Assembly: GCF_041435195.1 (NCBI RefSeq)
Contig: NZ_CP108106.1
Span: 4,188,501-4,252,500, forward strand
DNA length: 64,000 nt
Direction: 5' to 3'
DNA from: Streptomyces sp. NBC_00224
Lineage (GTDB): Bacteria; Actinomycetota; Actinomycetes; Streptomycetales; Streptomycetaceae
Position numbers and translations under genes: made by a program. The notes beneath the pieces are model-generated. The model was not told the DNA's origin. It worked only from the letters and a program-made list of their open reading frames with translations, and did no database searches. Shown here in pieces: positions 51,083 to 60,492 of this stretch (the first letter of the stretch is position 1; every line of letters starts with the position of its first letter).

Positions 51083-52750
51083 TCAAAGCCGCAGCCAACC
51101 CTCGACCTCCGCTCGCAGCTCCCGCTTCAGTACCTTCCCCGTCGCGTTGCGCGGCAGGGGAACGGTTCGTACGAGCACGTGCGCGGGGACCTTGAACGCG
51201 GCCAGGACGCGGGACGCGTACGCCCGCAGCTCTTCCGGGGTGACGGGCGAGGCCACCTGCACCACCGCACCCACCTCCTCCCCCAGCTCCGCGTGCGGCA
51301 CCCCCACCACCGCCGCGTCCAGTACCGCCGGATGCCCGTGCAGGACCGACTCGACCTCCACGCAGTAGACGTTCTCGCCGCCCCGGATCACCACGTCCTT
51401 GATCCGGTCGACGACCGCGATCCGGCCGTCCCGTGCCACCGCCAGGTCCCCGGTCCTGAACCAGCCGTCCACGAAGGCCTGTTCGGTGGCGGCGGGGTCG
51501 TTCCAGTAGCCGCGTACGTTCGACTGGCCGCGCAGCCAGAGCTCGCCCACCTCGCCGTCCGGCACGTCGGCGCCGTCCTTCCCGACGACCCGCACCTCGG
51601 TGGTGGGCGTCGGGCGGCCCACGCTGTCCGGCCGGTCCCGGTACTCGGCGCCGAAGTTGGCCAGCACTCCCCCGCTGGTCTCGGTCAGCCCGTATCCGTT
51701 GCGCGGCTCCATCCGCTCGGCGTAGCGGGCGGTCAGGCGCGCCACCAGAGTGGGCGGCGCGGCGGATCCGCCCGTGTTGAACATCCGCAGCGACTCCATC
51801 GGGTCGCCCGCCCGCTCGGCCTCGTCGAGGAGTTGCAGAGCGGTGGTGGGGACGCCCGCGTAGTGGGTGACGCCGTGCTCGCGGATCAGGGCGAGCGCCC
51901 GCCGGGCGTCCCATTTGCGCATCATGACCAGGGTGCCGCCCGACCCCATCACCGAGTAGAAGCCGCTGAACCCGGCGACGTGGAAGAAGGGGTAGGTGAC
52001 GAGGGAGACCGGTGCCGGGCCCTGGCCCGGCACCAGGCCCCGGCCCAGCGCCGACGCGGCCGCGTGGAAGCGCGGGTTCATCGCGGCCCCGGCCTGGGCG
52101 AGGTGCGTGGCGACGGCGCCCTTGGGGCGACCGGTGGTGCCGGAGGTGTAGATGATCGTGGCGTCGTCGTCCGGTGAGACGGTCACGTCCGGCGGCCCTG
52201 CGGCGGGGTCGGCCTCGCCCAGGTCCTCGTACGCCTCGAATCCCGCGGGCAGCGGGCCCGCGCCCTCGAAGACCACGCCCCGCACCCGTGCCTCGCGCGC
52301 CCAGCCCTCGACCCTCGCCAGCCGCTCCCCGTCCACGAGCAGCACGCCGGGCGCGCAGTCGTCGAGCGCGTAGGTGAGCTCGGCCTCGGTCCACCAGGCG
52401 TTCAGCGGCACCGCCACAAGCCCGGCCAGCTGGGTGGCCCAGAACGCGATGTGCCACTCGGGGAGGTTGCGCATCGCCACCACCGCGCGGTCGCCGGGCC
52501 GCAGCCCGTACGCCTCGACCAGCCGCCGGGCCAGCGCGGAGGCGGCCGCGAAGAACTCCGCGTAGGTGTGCGTCCCGCTCTCCGCCACCAGGAAGGGGCG
52601 GTCGCCGTACGCCCAGGTGACCTCCACGAACTCGCGCAGGGTCCGTGGGCCGCCGGCGTAGAGGGGCACCCCGTCCGGGCCCCGCTCGACGGCGAAGGGC
52701 GCCCCGGGTGCGGTGAGGAGCGCTTCGGCGGCGGCGGGGGTGTACGGCAC
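51083..52750 (-). CDS. Class I adenylate-forming acyl-CoA ligase
   Basis: ATP-dependent acyl/aryl-CoA synthetase of 555 residues. IIYTSGTTGRPKGA near residue 205 is the AMP-binding P-loop, NGYGLTETSG near 330 is motif A5, WFRTGDLAV near 418 is A7, DRIKDVVIRGGENVYCVEVE near 440 is the hinge, and NATGKVLKREL near 540 contains the catalytic Lys. GTG 52750 with AAGGAGG. The sequence resembles fatty-acid CoA ligases more than aryl-acid activating domains. It may supply the neighbouring cluster or be unrelated to it. Confidence 0.87.
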   Translation of the reverse strand: MPYTPAAAEALLTAPGAPFAVERGPDGVPLYAGGPRTLREFVEVTWAYGDRPFLVAESGTHTYAEFFAAASALARRLVEAYGLRPGDRAVVAMRNLPEWHIAFWATQLAGLVAVPLNAWWTEAELTYALDDCAPGVLLVDGERLARVEGWAREARVRGVVFEGAGPLPAGFEAYEDLGEADPAAGPPDVTVSPDDDATIIYTSGTTGRPKGAVATHLAQAGAAMNPRFHAAASALGRGLVPGQGPAPVSLVTYPFFHVAGFSGFYSVMGSGGTLVMMRKWDARRALALIREHGVTHYAGVPTTALQLLDEAERAGDPMESLRMFNTGGSAAPPTLVARLTARYAERMEPRNGYGLTETSGGVLANFGAEYRDRPDSVGRPTPTTEVRVVGKDGADVPDGEVGELWLRGQSNVRGYWNDPAATEQAFVDGWFRTGDLAVARDGRIAVVDRIKDVVIRGGENVYCVEVESVLHGHPAVLDAAVVGVPHAELGEEVGAVVQVASPVTPEELRAYASRVLAAFKVPAHVLVRTVPLPRNATGKVLKRELRAEVEGWLRL

Positions 52751-52811
52751 GGGGTGCCCTCCTTGGCGGCGGGTGCGGGGCGCGGGGCTCCCCACAACAT
52801 AAACGCCGCCG

Positions 52812-54767
52812 CTATCGGCCTGCTCGGCGCGCCTTCCCCGCGAGCGGTCCGCCGCCGGAGCGGACCACTCCGGTCAGCGCCTCGGCGAGGATCCGTACGC
52901 CGTCCTCGGTGAGCACCGACTCTGCGTGGAACTGCATCGAGGCGAAGCCCTGGCCGCGCAGCGCGTGCACCTCGCCCGTGTCCGGGTCGCGGCTGATCTC
53001 GATGACGCCGTGGTCGGGGTGGGTGAGCTTGTCGTCGGCGCTGCGGGCGGCGAACGTGTTGTAGAAGCCCACCCGCTCGTACGCGCCGAACAGGTCGATC
53101 TCCTTCTGGACGCCCTGGTTGGGGGTGTCGCGGCGGGCCAGGCCGAGGCCGAGCAGGGTCGACAGGACCTGGTGGCTGAGGCAGACGGCCACGAACGGGC
53201 GCCGCTCGTCCAGGAGCCGGGTCACCGCGCCCCGCAGATGCGCGATCTTGGGGTGGCCGGTCTCCCGGGGGTCGCCCGGGCCGGGGCCCATGACGACCAG
53301 GTCGTGGTCCTCGACCTCGTACGGCTCGTCGAAGCGACGGACCGTCACCTCAAGCCCCAGGGCGGCCAGTTCGTGGCCGATCATCGAGGTGAAGGTGTCC
53401 TCCGCGTCCACGATCAGCACCCTGCGCCCGGCGAGCTCCTCGACGGGGGCGGCCCGCTGTCCGGGCTCGCGCAGCCAGAAGCGGGCGATGCGGTCGTTGC
53501 GCCGCTCCAGCGCCTCGCGCACCCGGGCGTGCCCGGCGAACCGCTCGACGGCGCCCGGTCCGGACGCGCCGGTGGCGCCCGAGTCGAGGGCGGCGAGGAG
53601 CCCGGCGGCCTTCGCCCGGGTCTCGGCGACCTCGCTCACCGGGTCGGAGTGGCGCACCAGGGTCGCGCCGACGCCGATGCTGAGTCGCCCCTCGTCGCTG
53701 ATGTCGGTGGTGCGGATGAGGATGGCGGTGTCCATGGTGCGCCCGCCGTGCTCGTCGCGGCCGATGAGGGCCATGACGCCGCTGTAGTAGCCGCGCCCCT
53801 CCGGCTCGTACCGGGTGATCACCTTGCAGGCGCTCTCCAGCGGGCTGCCCGTCACGGTGGGGGCGAACATCGTCTCGCGCAGGATGTCGCGCACATCGTG
53901 GTCGGTGCGGCCCTCGATGAAGTACTCGGTGTGCGCGAGGCGGCCCATCTCCTTGAGGTACGGGCCGACGACCCGGCCGCCGCCCTCGCAGATCCGCGCC
54001 ATCATCTTGAGCTCTTCGTCGACGACCATATAGAGCTCGTCGGCCTCCTTGCGGTCGGCCAGGAAGTCCATCACGCCGGGCAGGTCGGGGCCCGTCGCCG
54101 GGTAGCGGTAGGTGCCGCTGATGGGGTTCATCACGGCGGTGCCGCCGTGCAGGCTGACATGGCGCTCGGGGCTGGCGCCGACGAAGGTGCGCCCGCCGGT
54201 GTGCACCAGGAACGTCCAGTACGCGCCGGACTCCCGCTCGACCAGGCGCCGGAAGAACGACAGGGCGCTGTGCGGCGTGTAGGGCGTGATGTCCGCGACG
54301 AACGCGCGCTTGATGACGAAGTTGGCGCCCTCGCCGTTGCCGATCTCGCGCTCGATGACATCGCGCACGATCGCCGCGTAGCTGTCGTCGTCCACGTCGA
54401 AGCGGCCGTCGGTGAGGGTGACCGGCTCGTCGGGCAGCCGGCGCAGCGCCTCGGCGAGCGGCAGTTCGCCCTGCTCGGCCACGGACATGACGAGCAGCGG
54501 CTCGCCGTCGTCGGTGCTGGTGAAGCCGCGCTCGGAGATCTGCCGGTACGGGACGACCGCCAGCACCTCGTGGCGGGCGCCGGGGCCGGTGGGCGCGTCG
54601 GGCAGCGGTATCCCGGCCAGCGCGTCGACGGCGGACACCTCGCCGAGCAGCACTTCGAGGACGTCGCGGCCCAAGGTCTCGGGCCGGTGCAGCAGGGCGT
54701 ACGCGGCGGGTTCCCGCGCGAGCACCCGGCCCAGGAGGTCCCGGTCCGAGGGGAGTCCGGCGGTCAT
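52812..54767 (-). CDS. phzE: 2-amino-2-desoxyisochorismate (ADIC) synthase, PhzE type
   Basis: Chorismate-converting enzyme of 651 residues with TrpE-like and TrpG-like parts fused. The synthase half (1-430) contains [12 protein letters not shown] and [18 protein letters not shown]. The glutaminase half (about 440-640) has Cys in [10 protein letters not shown] and His-Glu in [18 protein letters not shown] rather than the usual HPES, the fusion order, and the coupled phzD gene favour ADIC synthase over anthranilate synthase. Overlaps phzD by four bases (54764-54767). Confidence 0.88.
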   Translation of the reverse strand: MTAGLPSDRDLLGRVLAREPAAYALLHRPETLGRDVLEVLLGEVSAVDALAGIPLPDAPTGPGARHEVLAVVPYRQISERGFTSTDDGEPLLVMSVAEQGELPLAEALRRLPDEPVTLTDGRFDVDDDSYAAIVRDVIEREIGNGEGANFVIKRAFVADITPYTPHSALSFFRRLVERESGAYWTFLVHTGGRTFVGASPERHVSLHGGTAVMNPISGTYRYPATGPDLPGVMDFLADRKEADELYMVVDEELKMMARICEGGGRVVGPYLKEMGRLAHTEYFIEGRTDHDVRDILRETMFAPTVTGSPLESACKVITRYEPEGRGYYSGVMALIGRDEHGGRTMDTAILIRTTDISDEGRLSIGVGATLVRHSDPVSEVAETRAKAAGLLAALDSGATGASGPGAVERFAGHARVREALERRNDRIARFWLREPGQRAAPVEELAGRRVLIVDAEDTFTSMIGHELAALGLEVTVRRFDEPYEVEDHDLVVMGPGPGDPRETGHPKIAHLRGAVTRLLDERRPFVAVCLSHQVLSTLLGLGLARRDTPNQGVQKEIDLFGAYERVGFYNTFAARSADDKLTHPDHGVIEISRDPDTGEVHALRGQGFASMQFHAESVLTEDGVRILAEALTGVVRSGGGPLAGKARRAGR

Positions 54768-55423
54768 CGGCCCGCCCCGTCCGCGGGGGCGAGCTCGGCG
54801 AGGACCGACTTGGCGGTGGTGACCACGGCACAGCGCTCCGCCGCGTAGTTCAGCGCGAGGCGGTGGTACTGCTCGGAGAAGTCGGCGACCGCGTCGGCGA
54901 CCAGGAACGGCTGGATGTCGTTGGTGAAAGCCTCCACCGCCGACATCAGCACGCCCACGTGCGCGTACACCCCGCAGATGATCAGCTGGTCGCGGCCGGC
55001 CGCGCGCATCCGCTCAAGCAGGTCCGACTTGAAGAACGCGCTGTAGCGCCACTTGGTGAACACCCAGTCGTCCGCGCCCGGTTCGAGCTCGTCGACCACC
55101 TGGCGGTCCTCCGGGGAGACCCGCATGCCCGGACCCCAGAAGTCCTTCAGCAGCCCGCGCTCCTGCTCGCTCATCCCGCCGGGCTGCGCGGTGTAGGCCA
55201 CCGGGATCCCGGCCGCGGCGCAGCTCTCGCGCAGCAGCGCGGCGTTGCGCACCAGGGTGCCGCCGGGCGACTGGTCCGCCGGGAACGGCCGCAGGAAGTA
55301 GCGCTGCATGTCGTGGACGAGCAGCACCGCCCGGGCGGGGTCGACCTTCCAGGTCGCGGTGTTCGCGGGGAGGTCGCCCTCGGAGGGCATCGGGTACGGG
55401 TCGATGGTGGGCAGGCCCGCCAT
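54764..55423 (-). CDS. phzD: Isochorismatase PhzD type (DHHA-forming)
   Basis: Hydrolyses the enol-pyruvate of ADIC to trans-2,3-dihydro-3-hydroxyanthranilate. Length 219. The catalytic Asp is in [14 protein letters not shown] near residue 38, Lys in [12 protein letters not shown] near 122, and [32 protein letters not shown] near 148 is close to PhzD; the Cys of ordinary cysteine hydrolases in this fold is Ala-His here, as in PhzD. AAAGGA precedes the ATG. Coupled to phzE. Confidence 0.9.
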   Translation of the reverse strand: MAGLPTIDPYPMPSEGDLPANTATWKVDPARAVLLVHDMQRYFLRPFPADQSPGGTLVRNAALLRESCAAAGIPVAYTAQPGGMSEQERGLLKDFWGPGMRVSPEDRQVVDELEPGADDWVFTKWRYSAFFKSDLLERMRAAGRDQLIICGVYAHVGVLMSAVEAFTNDIQPFLVADAVADFSEQYHRLALNYAAERCAVVTTAKSVLAELAPADGAGR

Positions 55424-55489
55424 GGTGGTCCTTTCGCTGTGCCAGGTGCTCCGCTGGAAATGGGCTTCGTCGGCTGCGGGTTGTCTGTG

Positions 55490-55530
55490 GCTGGGCGCGC
55501 AGTTCCCCGCGCCCCTGACGGGGCGCGGAA
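55490..55530. repeat. Truncated copy 3 of the hairpin family
   Basis: The left core CGCAGTTCCCCGCGCCCCT is present, but the right arm stops after GGGGCGCGGAA, leaving a short stem of 55507-55515 with 55520-55528. It lies between phzC and phzD on the same strand, where it could attenuate read-through. Confidence 0.7.
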
Positions 55531-55542
55531 CCGCCCCGCGCA

Positions 55543-56715
55543 TCAGCCGAGCCAGGCCGAGGCCACCGAGACCGCCTGGCGCGGGTTGAGGCGCGGGTCG
55601 CAGAAGCTCGTGTACTTGTCGCCGACCTCGTGCAGCCGGTCGTGGTCGGTGACGCACTCGGTGACGTCGTCCGGGGTGGTCTCCAGATGGATGCCGCCGG
55701 CCGTGCCGCCCGCCGTGGTGACCGCGCGGTGGAACTCCACGACCTCCCGTACGACGGTCTTCACCAGCCGCGTCTTGAGTCCCTCGGGACCGTTGACGGT
55801 GTTGCCGTGCATCGGGTCGGTCAGCCAGATCACCGGGTGGCCCGCCGCGCGCACCGCCGCCACCAGCGACGGCAGCCGCTCCCCCACGGTGTCCGCGCCC
55901 ATCCGGGAGATCAGCGTGAGGCGTCCGGGCGTCCGCTCGGGGTCGAGCTTCTCGCACAGCGCCAGCAGGTCCGCCGAGGTCATTCCCGGGCCCACCTTGC
56001 AGGCCACCGGGTTGGCCACGGCCGCGAGCAGCGCCACATGGGCGCCGTCCACCTGCCGGGTGCGCTCGCCGATCCACGGCCAGTGGGTGGAGGTGAGCAG
56101 CAGACGGCCGTCGTCCTGCATGCGCACCATCGGCAGCTCGTAGTCGAGCAGCAGCGCCTCGTGGCTGGTCCACACCGGCGCCTCGTGCCGCGCGCCGCGC
56201 GCCGGGCCGCTCCAGCCGAGCAGCTCCAGGATGCCGCGCGCCGACCGGTAGCCGGTCAGCATCCGGGTGGGGTCGGGCTTGCGCAGCTCGGGGTCCGGCT
56301 CGGGGGCGTTGACCATGTGGCCCCGGTAGACGGGGAGTTCGACCCCGGCGACCGTCTCGGTGGGCTTGGAGCGGGGCTTGCCGTACTGGCCCGCCAGGCG
56401 CCCGACCCGCAGTACGGGCTTGTGCGAGGTCATCCGCATGACCCCGGCCAGCATGTCGAGCAGCCCGACCTTGCGGGCCACGTCGCCGTGGCTGTTCTCC
56501 GCCCAGTCCTCGGCGCAGTCGCCGGACTGGACGATCTGGACCCGCCCGGCCGCGACCTCGGCCAGCCGCGCACGGAACTGGTCGACGTCGTCCGCCTCGA
56601 CCAGCGGCGGCAGCGCGGCGAGCTCCTGCCGCACCCGTACGAGTTCCGCGTGGCCTTCCCAGTCCGGTTGCTGTACTGCGGGCAACGAGCGGAGGAACGC
56701 GTGGACGCTGTGCAC
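55543..56715 (-). CDS. phzC: Class II DAHP synthase, PhzC type
   Basis: First shikimate-pathway enzyme, 390 residues, shorter than the about 450-residue primary-metabolism enzyme because the N-terminal regulatory extension is absent. Landmarks: [12 protein letters not shown] near residue 60, [14 protein letters not shown] near 105, [26 protein letters not shown] and [11 protein letters not shown] near 285, and THLE-like [16 protein letters not shown]. Such feedback-insensitive copies boost chorismate supply in phenazine and other aromatic clusters. ATG 56715. Confidence 0.92.
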   Translation of the reverse strand: MHSVHAFLRSLPAVQQPDWEGHAELVRVRQELAALPPLVEADDVDQFRARLAEVAAGRVQIVQSGDCAEDWAENSHGDVARKVGLLDMLAGVMRMTSHKPVLRVGRLAGQYGKPRSKPTETVAGVELPVYRGHMVNAPEPDPELRKPDPTRMLTGYRSARGILELLGWSGPARGARHEAPVWTSHEALLLDYELPMVRMQDDGRLLLTSTHWPWIGERTRQVDGAHVALLAAVANPVACKVGPGMTSADLLALCEKLDPERTPGRLTLISRMGADTVGERLPSLVAAVRAAGHPVIWLTDPMHGNTVNGPEGLKTRLVKTVVREVVEFHRAVTTAGGTAGGIHLETTPDDVTECVTDHDRLHEVGDKYTSFCDPRLNPRQAVSVASAWLG

Positions 56716-57158
56716 CTGATACCTCCCAGGGTTGCGTGGTACCGCTCACCCGAAAGGCGGATCAGCAAGCGGCCGGACGCCGAGCCTCGCCGACCGCGGG
56801 AGGAAAACCGAAGCCGGTTTCCCCGACTCCCGGAAATGCGGGCGGATTCTCGGCCCGACTTGACGGAGTGTCCGCTCCCGCGCCGCCGACGGGATCCGGC
56901 CGGGGCGGGCCGCGGCGACTTGCGCGCGCGCCGCGCCGGCCCTCACTACGGGCCCGCGGTGGCGCAGTCACCATCGGGGCGCACCGTACCGCCTGGCGGC
57001 CCGCCGGGAACGGGTGCGCCGACGGGGCCGCAGTGACGAGCCACCCACGCGGCGGCGCGATGGGGTGCCCCCTGCACCTCGCCCGTGACGTCGAGTCCCG
57101 GCCATTCTCGGAAAGGTGGCTTCGACGAGCCGCTCAAACACAGCTGGAGGGGGTTTCG
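56716..57158. other. Divergent intergenic region between phzC and the transposase-like gene
   Basis: 443 bases without a convincing gene. It must contain the promoters for phzCDE (left) and for the transposase-like gene (right). A TTGACG at about 56860 could be a -35 box, but no matching -10 was found. I see no terminal inverted repeat or target duplication of an insertion sequence. Confidence 0.5.
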
Positions 57159-58409
57159 GTGAGTGTTCCCACCGGGAGTATGAGGTCTGTCTGGAATCGT
57201 CGCGCCGTACCGGCGCAGCGGACTTCACCAGCGGTCATGTACGAGCGCGAGTTCATGCTCAGGGACATGAGCAACGCGCTGTTCGCGTCCCTGCCGAGGC
57301 GGGACCAGCGGCACAAGGGGGAGCAGTATCTGCGCGGGCTGCTCACGGCGAAGGGGCGCCGGTCCATCAGGAACGTGGCGGCCTGCCTGGGTGATCCCAC
57401 CCTGGAGCAGACCCTGCACCACTTCATCTGCAACTCCACCTGGGAGTGGCAGCCGGTGCGCGAGGCGCTGGCCTGCTGGCTCGGCCAGGTGATCTCGCCG
57501 CAGGCCTGGGTGGTGCGACAGATGTCGATCCCCAAGTCCGGCAGCCACTCGGTGGGGGTGGGCCGCAGCTTCGACCTCTACCGCAACCAGATGTTCCACG
57601 GCCAGCAGGCCTTCGGCGTGTGGTGCGCCTCGGAGGAGGCGGGGGCGCCGGTGAACTGGCGGCTCGTCCTGCCCGGAGCGGCGGGCGACGAGCAGGGTAC
57701 GGCCACCGGTGCGTCCGGCGGAAGGTCCTCGCGCCACACCGTTGAGACGCCCGAGGAGTGCGCCACCACCGCGGCGCTGGAGTTCGCGGGCCTGCACGGC
57801 GCCCCGCTGCTGCCCGTGGTGCTCGATCTGCCGGTGCGCGACGCCGACGCGCTGGTGCGGCGGTTCGGCGCGGCCGGGGTGCCGGTGCTCGCGCGCGTCG
57901 GGGCCGGATCCCTGTTCACCGTGGAGGAGCCCGCCCTGGCCCGGTTCGGTACGGGCCCGCTGCCGGTGCAGCGGATCCTCGACTCGGTCAAGGGGCGCCG
58001 CCAGCGGGTCGGCAGGTTCGACCCGGGCGCACCCTCGGGCGTACGGCACACTCCCGCGGTCAAGGTACGGGTGGGGCTGCCGGGCGGGACGCCCGTGTTC
58101 CGGGACACCCGCGAGGGCGGGCTCGCGCTGGTCGGGGAGTGGGAGGAGCAGCACCGGGCGCCCACCCAGCTGTGGCTCACCAACATGGCGGGCGTGCCCA
58201 CGTCCACGCTGCTGAGCCTGACCCGGCTGGCCGACCGGGTCGGCCAGGACCTCGCGGACCACGGGGACCGGTCGGGGCTGCGGGACTTCGAGGGGCGGTC
58301 GCTGCGCGGCTGGCACTGCCACATGACGCTGGCCTCGGCCGCCCACGCCCTGGAGGTCCTGACCGCCGGCCACCGGCGGGCCGAGGGCTACTTCCCCAAG
58401 GTGTCCTGA
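57159..58409 (+). CDS. IS701-like transposase relative lacking the first catalytic Asp
   Basis: A 416-residue protein with the fold of IS701-family DDE transposases: RDQRHKGEQYLRGLL near residue 50, SIPKSGSHSVGVGRSFD near 123, WRLVLP near 167, a central Asp223 (VVLDLPV) and the C-terminal DFEGRSLRGWHCHMTL with Glu378. Where active members have the first Asp (DDTGFPK-like), this one reads Arg120-Gln121 (VVRQMSIPK), so it should not transpose. GTG 57159 with GGAGGGGG upstream. No terminal repeats. It overlaps the pucR-like gene by 22 bases, tail to tail. Perhaps a domesticated DNA-binding protein. Confidence 0.85.
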   Translation: MSVPTGSMRSVWNRRAVPAQRTSPAVMYEREFMLRDMSNALFASLPRRDQRHKGEQYLRGLLTAKGRRSIRNVAACLGDPTLEQTLHHFICNSTWEWQPVREALACWLGQVISPQAWVVRQMSIPKSGSHSVGVGRSFDLYRNQMFHGQQAFGVWCASEEAGAPVNWRLVLPGAAGDEQGTATGASGGRSSRHTVETPEECATTAALEFAGLHGAPLLPVVLDLPVRDADALVRRFGAAGVPVLARVGAGSLFTVEEPALARFGTGPLPVQRILDSVKGRRQRVGRFDPGAPSGVRHTPAVKVRVGLPGGTPVFRDTREGGLALVGEWEEQHRAPTQLWLTNMAGVPTSTLLSLTRLADRVGQDLADHGDRSGLRDFEGRSLRGWHCHMTLASAAHALEVLTAGHRRAEGYFPKVS

Positions 58410-60355
58410 GGGCCGACGGCGGCCTCCCGCTGCCCGACCACCGCCTCCCGCCTGCGGCGCAGCACGTCCCGGGCGCGCAGCAGCCGTAGCGCCAACTGTG
58501 CTTCGGTCGCGCGCTCGGGCTGCTGCCAGCCGGGGCCGAGCAGCTCGGTGATGCGCTCCAGGCGGCGGGTCACCGTGTTGGGGTGGACGTGCAGACCGCC
58601 CGCCGCGCGGGTCGGGCTGCTGCCCGAGGCGAAGTACGCCTCCATCGTCGCCACCAGGTGCGTCATGCGCTCGGCGTCGTGGTCGAGCACCGGCCCGACG
58701 ACCGAGGCGACGAACCCGTCGACGTCGTGGTCGTCGGAGAGCAGCAGCCCGAGGAAGCCCAGGTCGTCGATGGACGCGGCGCTCCCCGCGCCGTCGAGCG
58801 CGATCACCGCGTCGAAGCAGCGCAGCGCCTCCTGGTACACCTGGGCCACCGAGGCGAGCGAGGCGGCGGGGCCCGCCGAGGCCACCGTGACCGGCTCGGC
58901 GAGCAGCGGCGACAGCTCGCCGGACACCGCACGGGCGACGGCCGAGGCGTCGGTGCCGGGCAGCAGCAGCACGATGTCGCCCTCGTGCACCTTCATCAGA
59001 CCGGAGCTGCGGTAGGCGTACGACGAGGACCACACCACCGCCTTGCCGTGCTCCCCGCCCTCCGGCCGGGCCACCACCACGACGTGCGGCGCGTCCGAGT
59101 CCATGCCCAACTGGTGGGCCTGGCGGGCGAGCTGGCCCGGTGACTGGGTCGCGGCGGTGAGCAGCCCGTCGAAGAACTCGTCGCGCAGCGGCCCCTCGGC
59201 CACGGCCGTGCTGCGCCGCATCACCAGCTGCAGCGCCGCCGTCTGCCCCACCGAGCCGAGGAAGGCCCGCTCGTCCCCGGTGAGCGGCCGGTCGGTCCGC
59301 AGCAGTACCAGGCCGCGCTCCTCGCCCGCGCCGACGGGGGCCGCCCAGACGTTCTCGGCGAGCTGCACCGGGCCGCCCGCCGCGTGCGCCTCAAGGGCGG
59401 CCTCGCGCGTCCGCGCCTCGTCGAGCCCGGGGGGCTCCCCCGCGCAGGCGAGGGTGTGCCCGCAGCCGTCGCTCACCACGAGCCCGGCGTCCAGGGTCGT
59501 GGCGGCGGACTTCGCGAGCTCGTGCAGATCGCCGCCGCCCAGCACCAGGCCGACCAGCGCGGCCAGCGCCCCGGACAGCTGCCGGGTGCGCACGATGGTG
59601 GCCTGCGCGCGGACGCCCGCCGCCTCCAGCTCGGCGATCTCCTTCCGGGAGCGGTCCAGGAGCCGGGCCTTCTCCAGGGCGACCGCGGCGAAGTCCGCCA
59701 GGTACCGCATGAAGCTGATCTCGTCGGGCGTGAAGTGCCGTACGACCCGGTCCGCCCCGTACAACGCGCCTATGGGCACGCCGCTCTGGCGGATCGGCAC
59801 CACCATGATGGCGTGCAGCCCCTCGGCCCGTACGACCGCGTCGAGCTGTTCGCCGTGCGGGATGCGGTCGTCGTTGAGGTAGTCCGCGGTCCAGTAGGGC
59901 GCGCCCGTCTCGCGCGCCATCTCACCCAGGCCCCGGCTCTCCTCGACCTCAAGCCCCACGTTGAGCGAGGTGGTGTCGCCGTCCGAACTGTGTACGTATG
60001 AGCCGCCGCCGGGCCTGCGCAGGCTGATGTAGGCCATGTCGAACCCGAGCAGCCTTCGAGCGCGGCTCGTGATGACCTTGAGCAACGTGTCGGGGTCATA
60101 GGGAATCGTCATGTCGTGGACGGTGTTGACCAAGTCGGCCATGACCGCTTCCCGCTGCCGGCGCTGATGACTGGAGGCCTGGATTTTCAGGGCGAGACGA
60201 GTCGCCCTTTCCAGTTCCTCCAGCGGCAGCCGGGGCAGGTTTTCGCGGCGGGCGCGGTCCAGCAACTCCTGAAAGTGCCCGGGGGGTGAATCCAGTGCGA
60301 GCAGTTCCAGAACGGCCAGCGCCGGGGCATCCTCTAATGCCTTGTCATCCACCAT
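58388..60355 (-). CDS. GAF-domain PucR/CdaR-type regulator
   Basis: Transcriptional regulator of 655 residues from ATG 60355 (GGGGGGCGG upstream). A short helical N-terminus is followed by a GAF domain (about 90-235, PIRQSGVPIGALYGADRVVRHFTPDE), a central region with GGDEF-like CdaR architecture, and a C-terminal PucR HTH_30 (VHPNTVTRRLERITELLG near 595). This type commonly activates specialised-metabolite operons. Divergent from the methyltransferase-pabAB operon, with an inverted repeat between them. Confidence 0.88.
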   Translation of the reverse strand: MVDDKALEDAPALAVLELLALDSPPGHFQELLDRARRENLPRLPLEELERATRLALKIQASSHQRRQREAVMADLVNTVHDMTIPYDPDTLLKVITSRARRLLGFDMAYISLRRPGGGSYVHSSDGDTTSLNVGLEVEESRGLGEMARETGAPYWTADYLNDDRIPHGEQLDAVVRAEGLHAIMVVPIRQSGVPIGALYGADRVVRHFTPDEISFMRYLADFAAVALEKARLLDRSRKEIAELEAAGVRAQATIVRTRQLSGALAALVGLVLGGGDLHELAKSAATTLDAGLVVSDGCGHTLACAGEPPGLDEARTREAALEAHAAGGPVQLAENVWAAPVGAGEERGLVLLRTDRPLTGDERAFLGSVGQTAALQLVMRRSTAVAEGPLRDEFFDGLLTAATQSPGQLARQAHQLGMDSDAPHVVVVARPEGGEHGKAVVWSSSYAYRSSGLMKVHEGDIVLLLPGTDASAVARAVSGELSPLLAEPVTVASAGPAASLASVAQVYQEALRCFDAVIALDGAGSAASIDDLGFLGLLLSDDHDVDGFVASVVGPVLDHDAERMTHLVATMEAYFASGSSPTRAAGGLHVHPNTVTRRLERITELLGPGWQQPERATEAQLALRLLRARDVLRRRREAVVGQREAAVGPQDTLGK

Positions 60356-60402
60356 GCCGCCGCCCCCCATAGGCTCGAAACAGGGCGCAAGCCCTCATCG
60401 AA

Positions 60403-60420
60403 CTTACGTTCCTCCGTAAG
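60403..60420. promoter_or_regulatory. Operator candidate between pucR and the methyltransferase operon
   Basis: CTTACG-TTCCTC-CGTAAG, a perfect 6-6-6 inverted repeat with flanking A/T also symmetrical. It lies 48 bases upstream of the pucR-like start and 73 bases upstream of the methyltransferase start. Confidence 0.55.
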
Positions 60421-60492
60421 GTGGGTCAAGTTGCTGACCAGCGGACGGCACCGCCCCGAGCGGAGCCCGATGCTGCACGAATTGGGGGCGGG

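Noticed and set aside
57159..58409. Active insertion sequence
   Set aside because: The first catalytic Asp is replaced, and I found no terminal inverted repeats or target duplications in the flanks.
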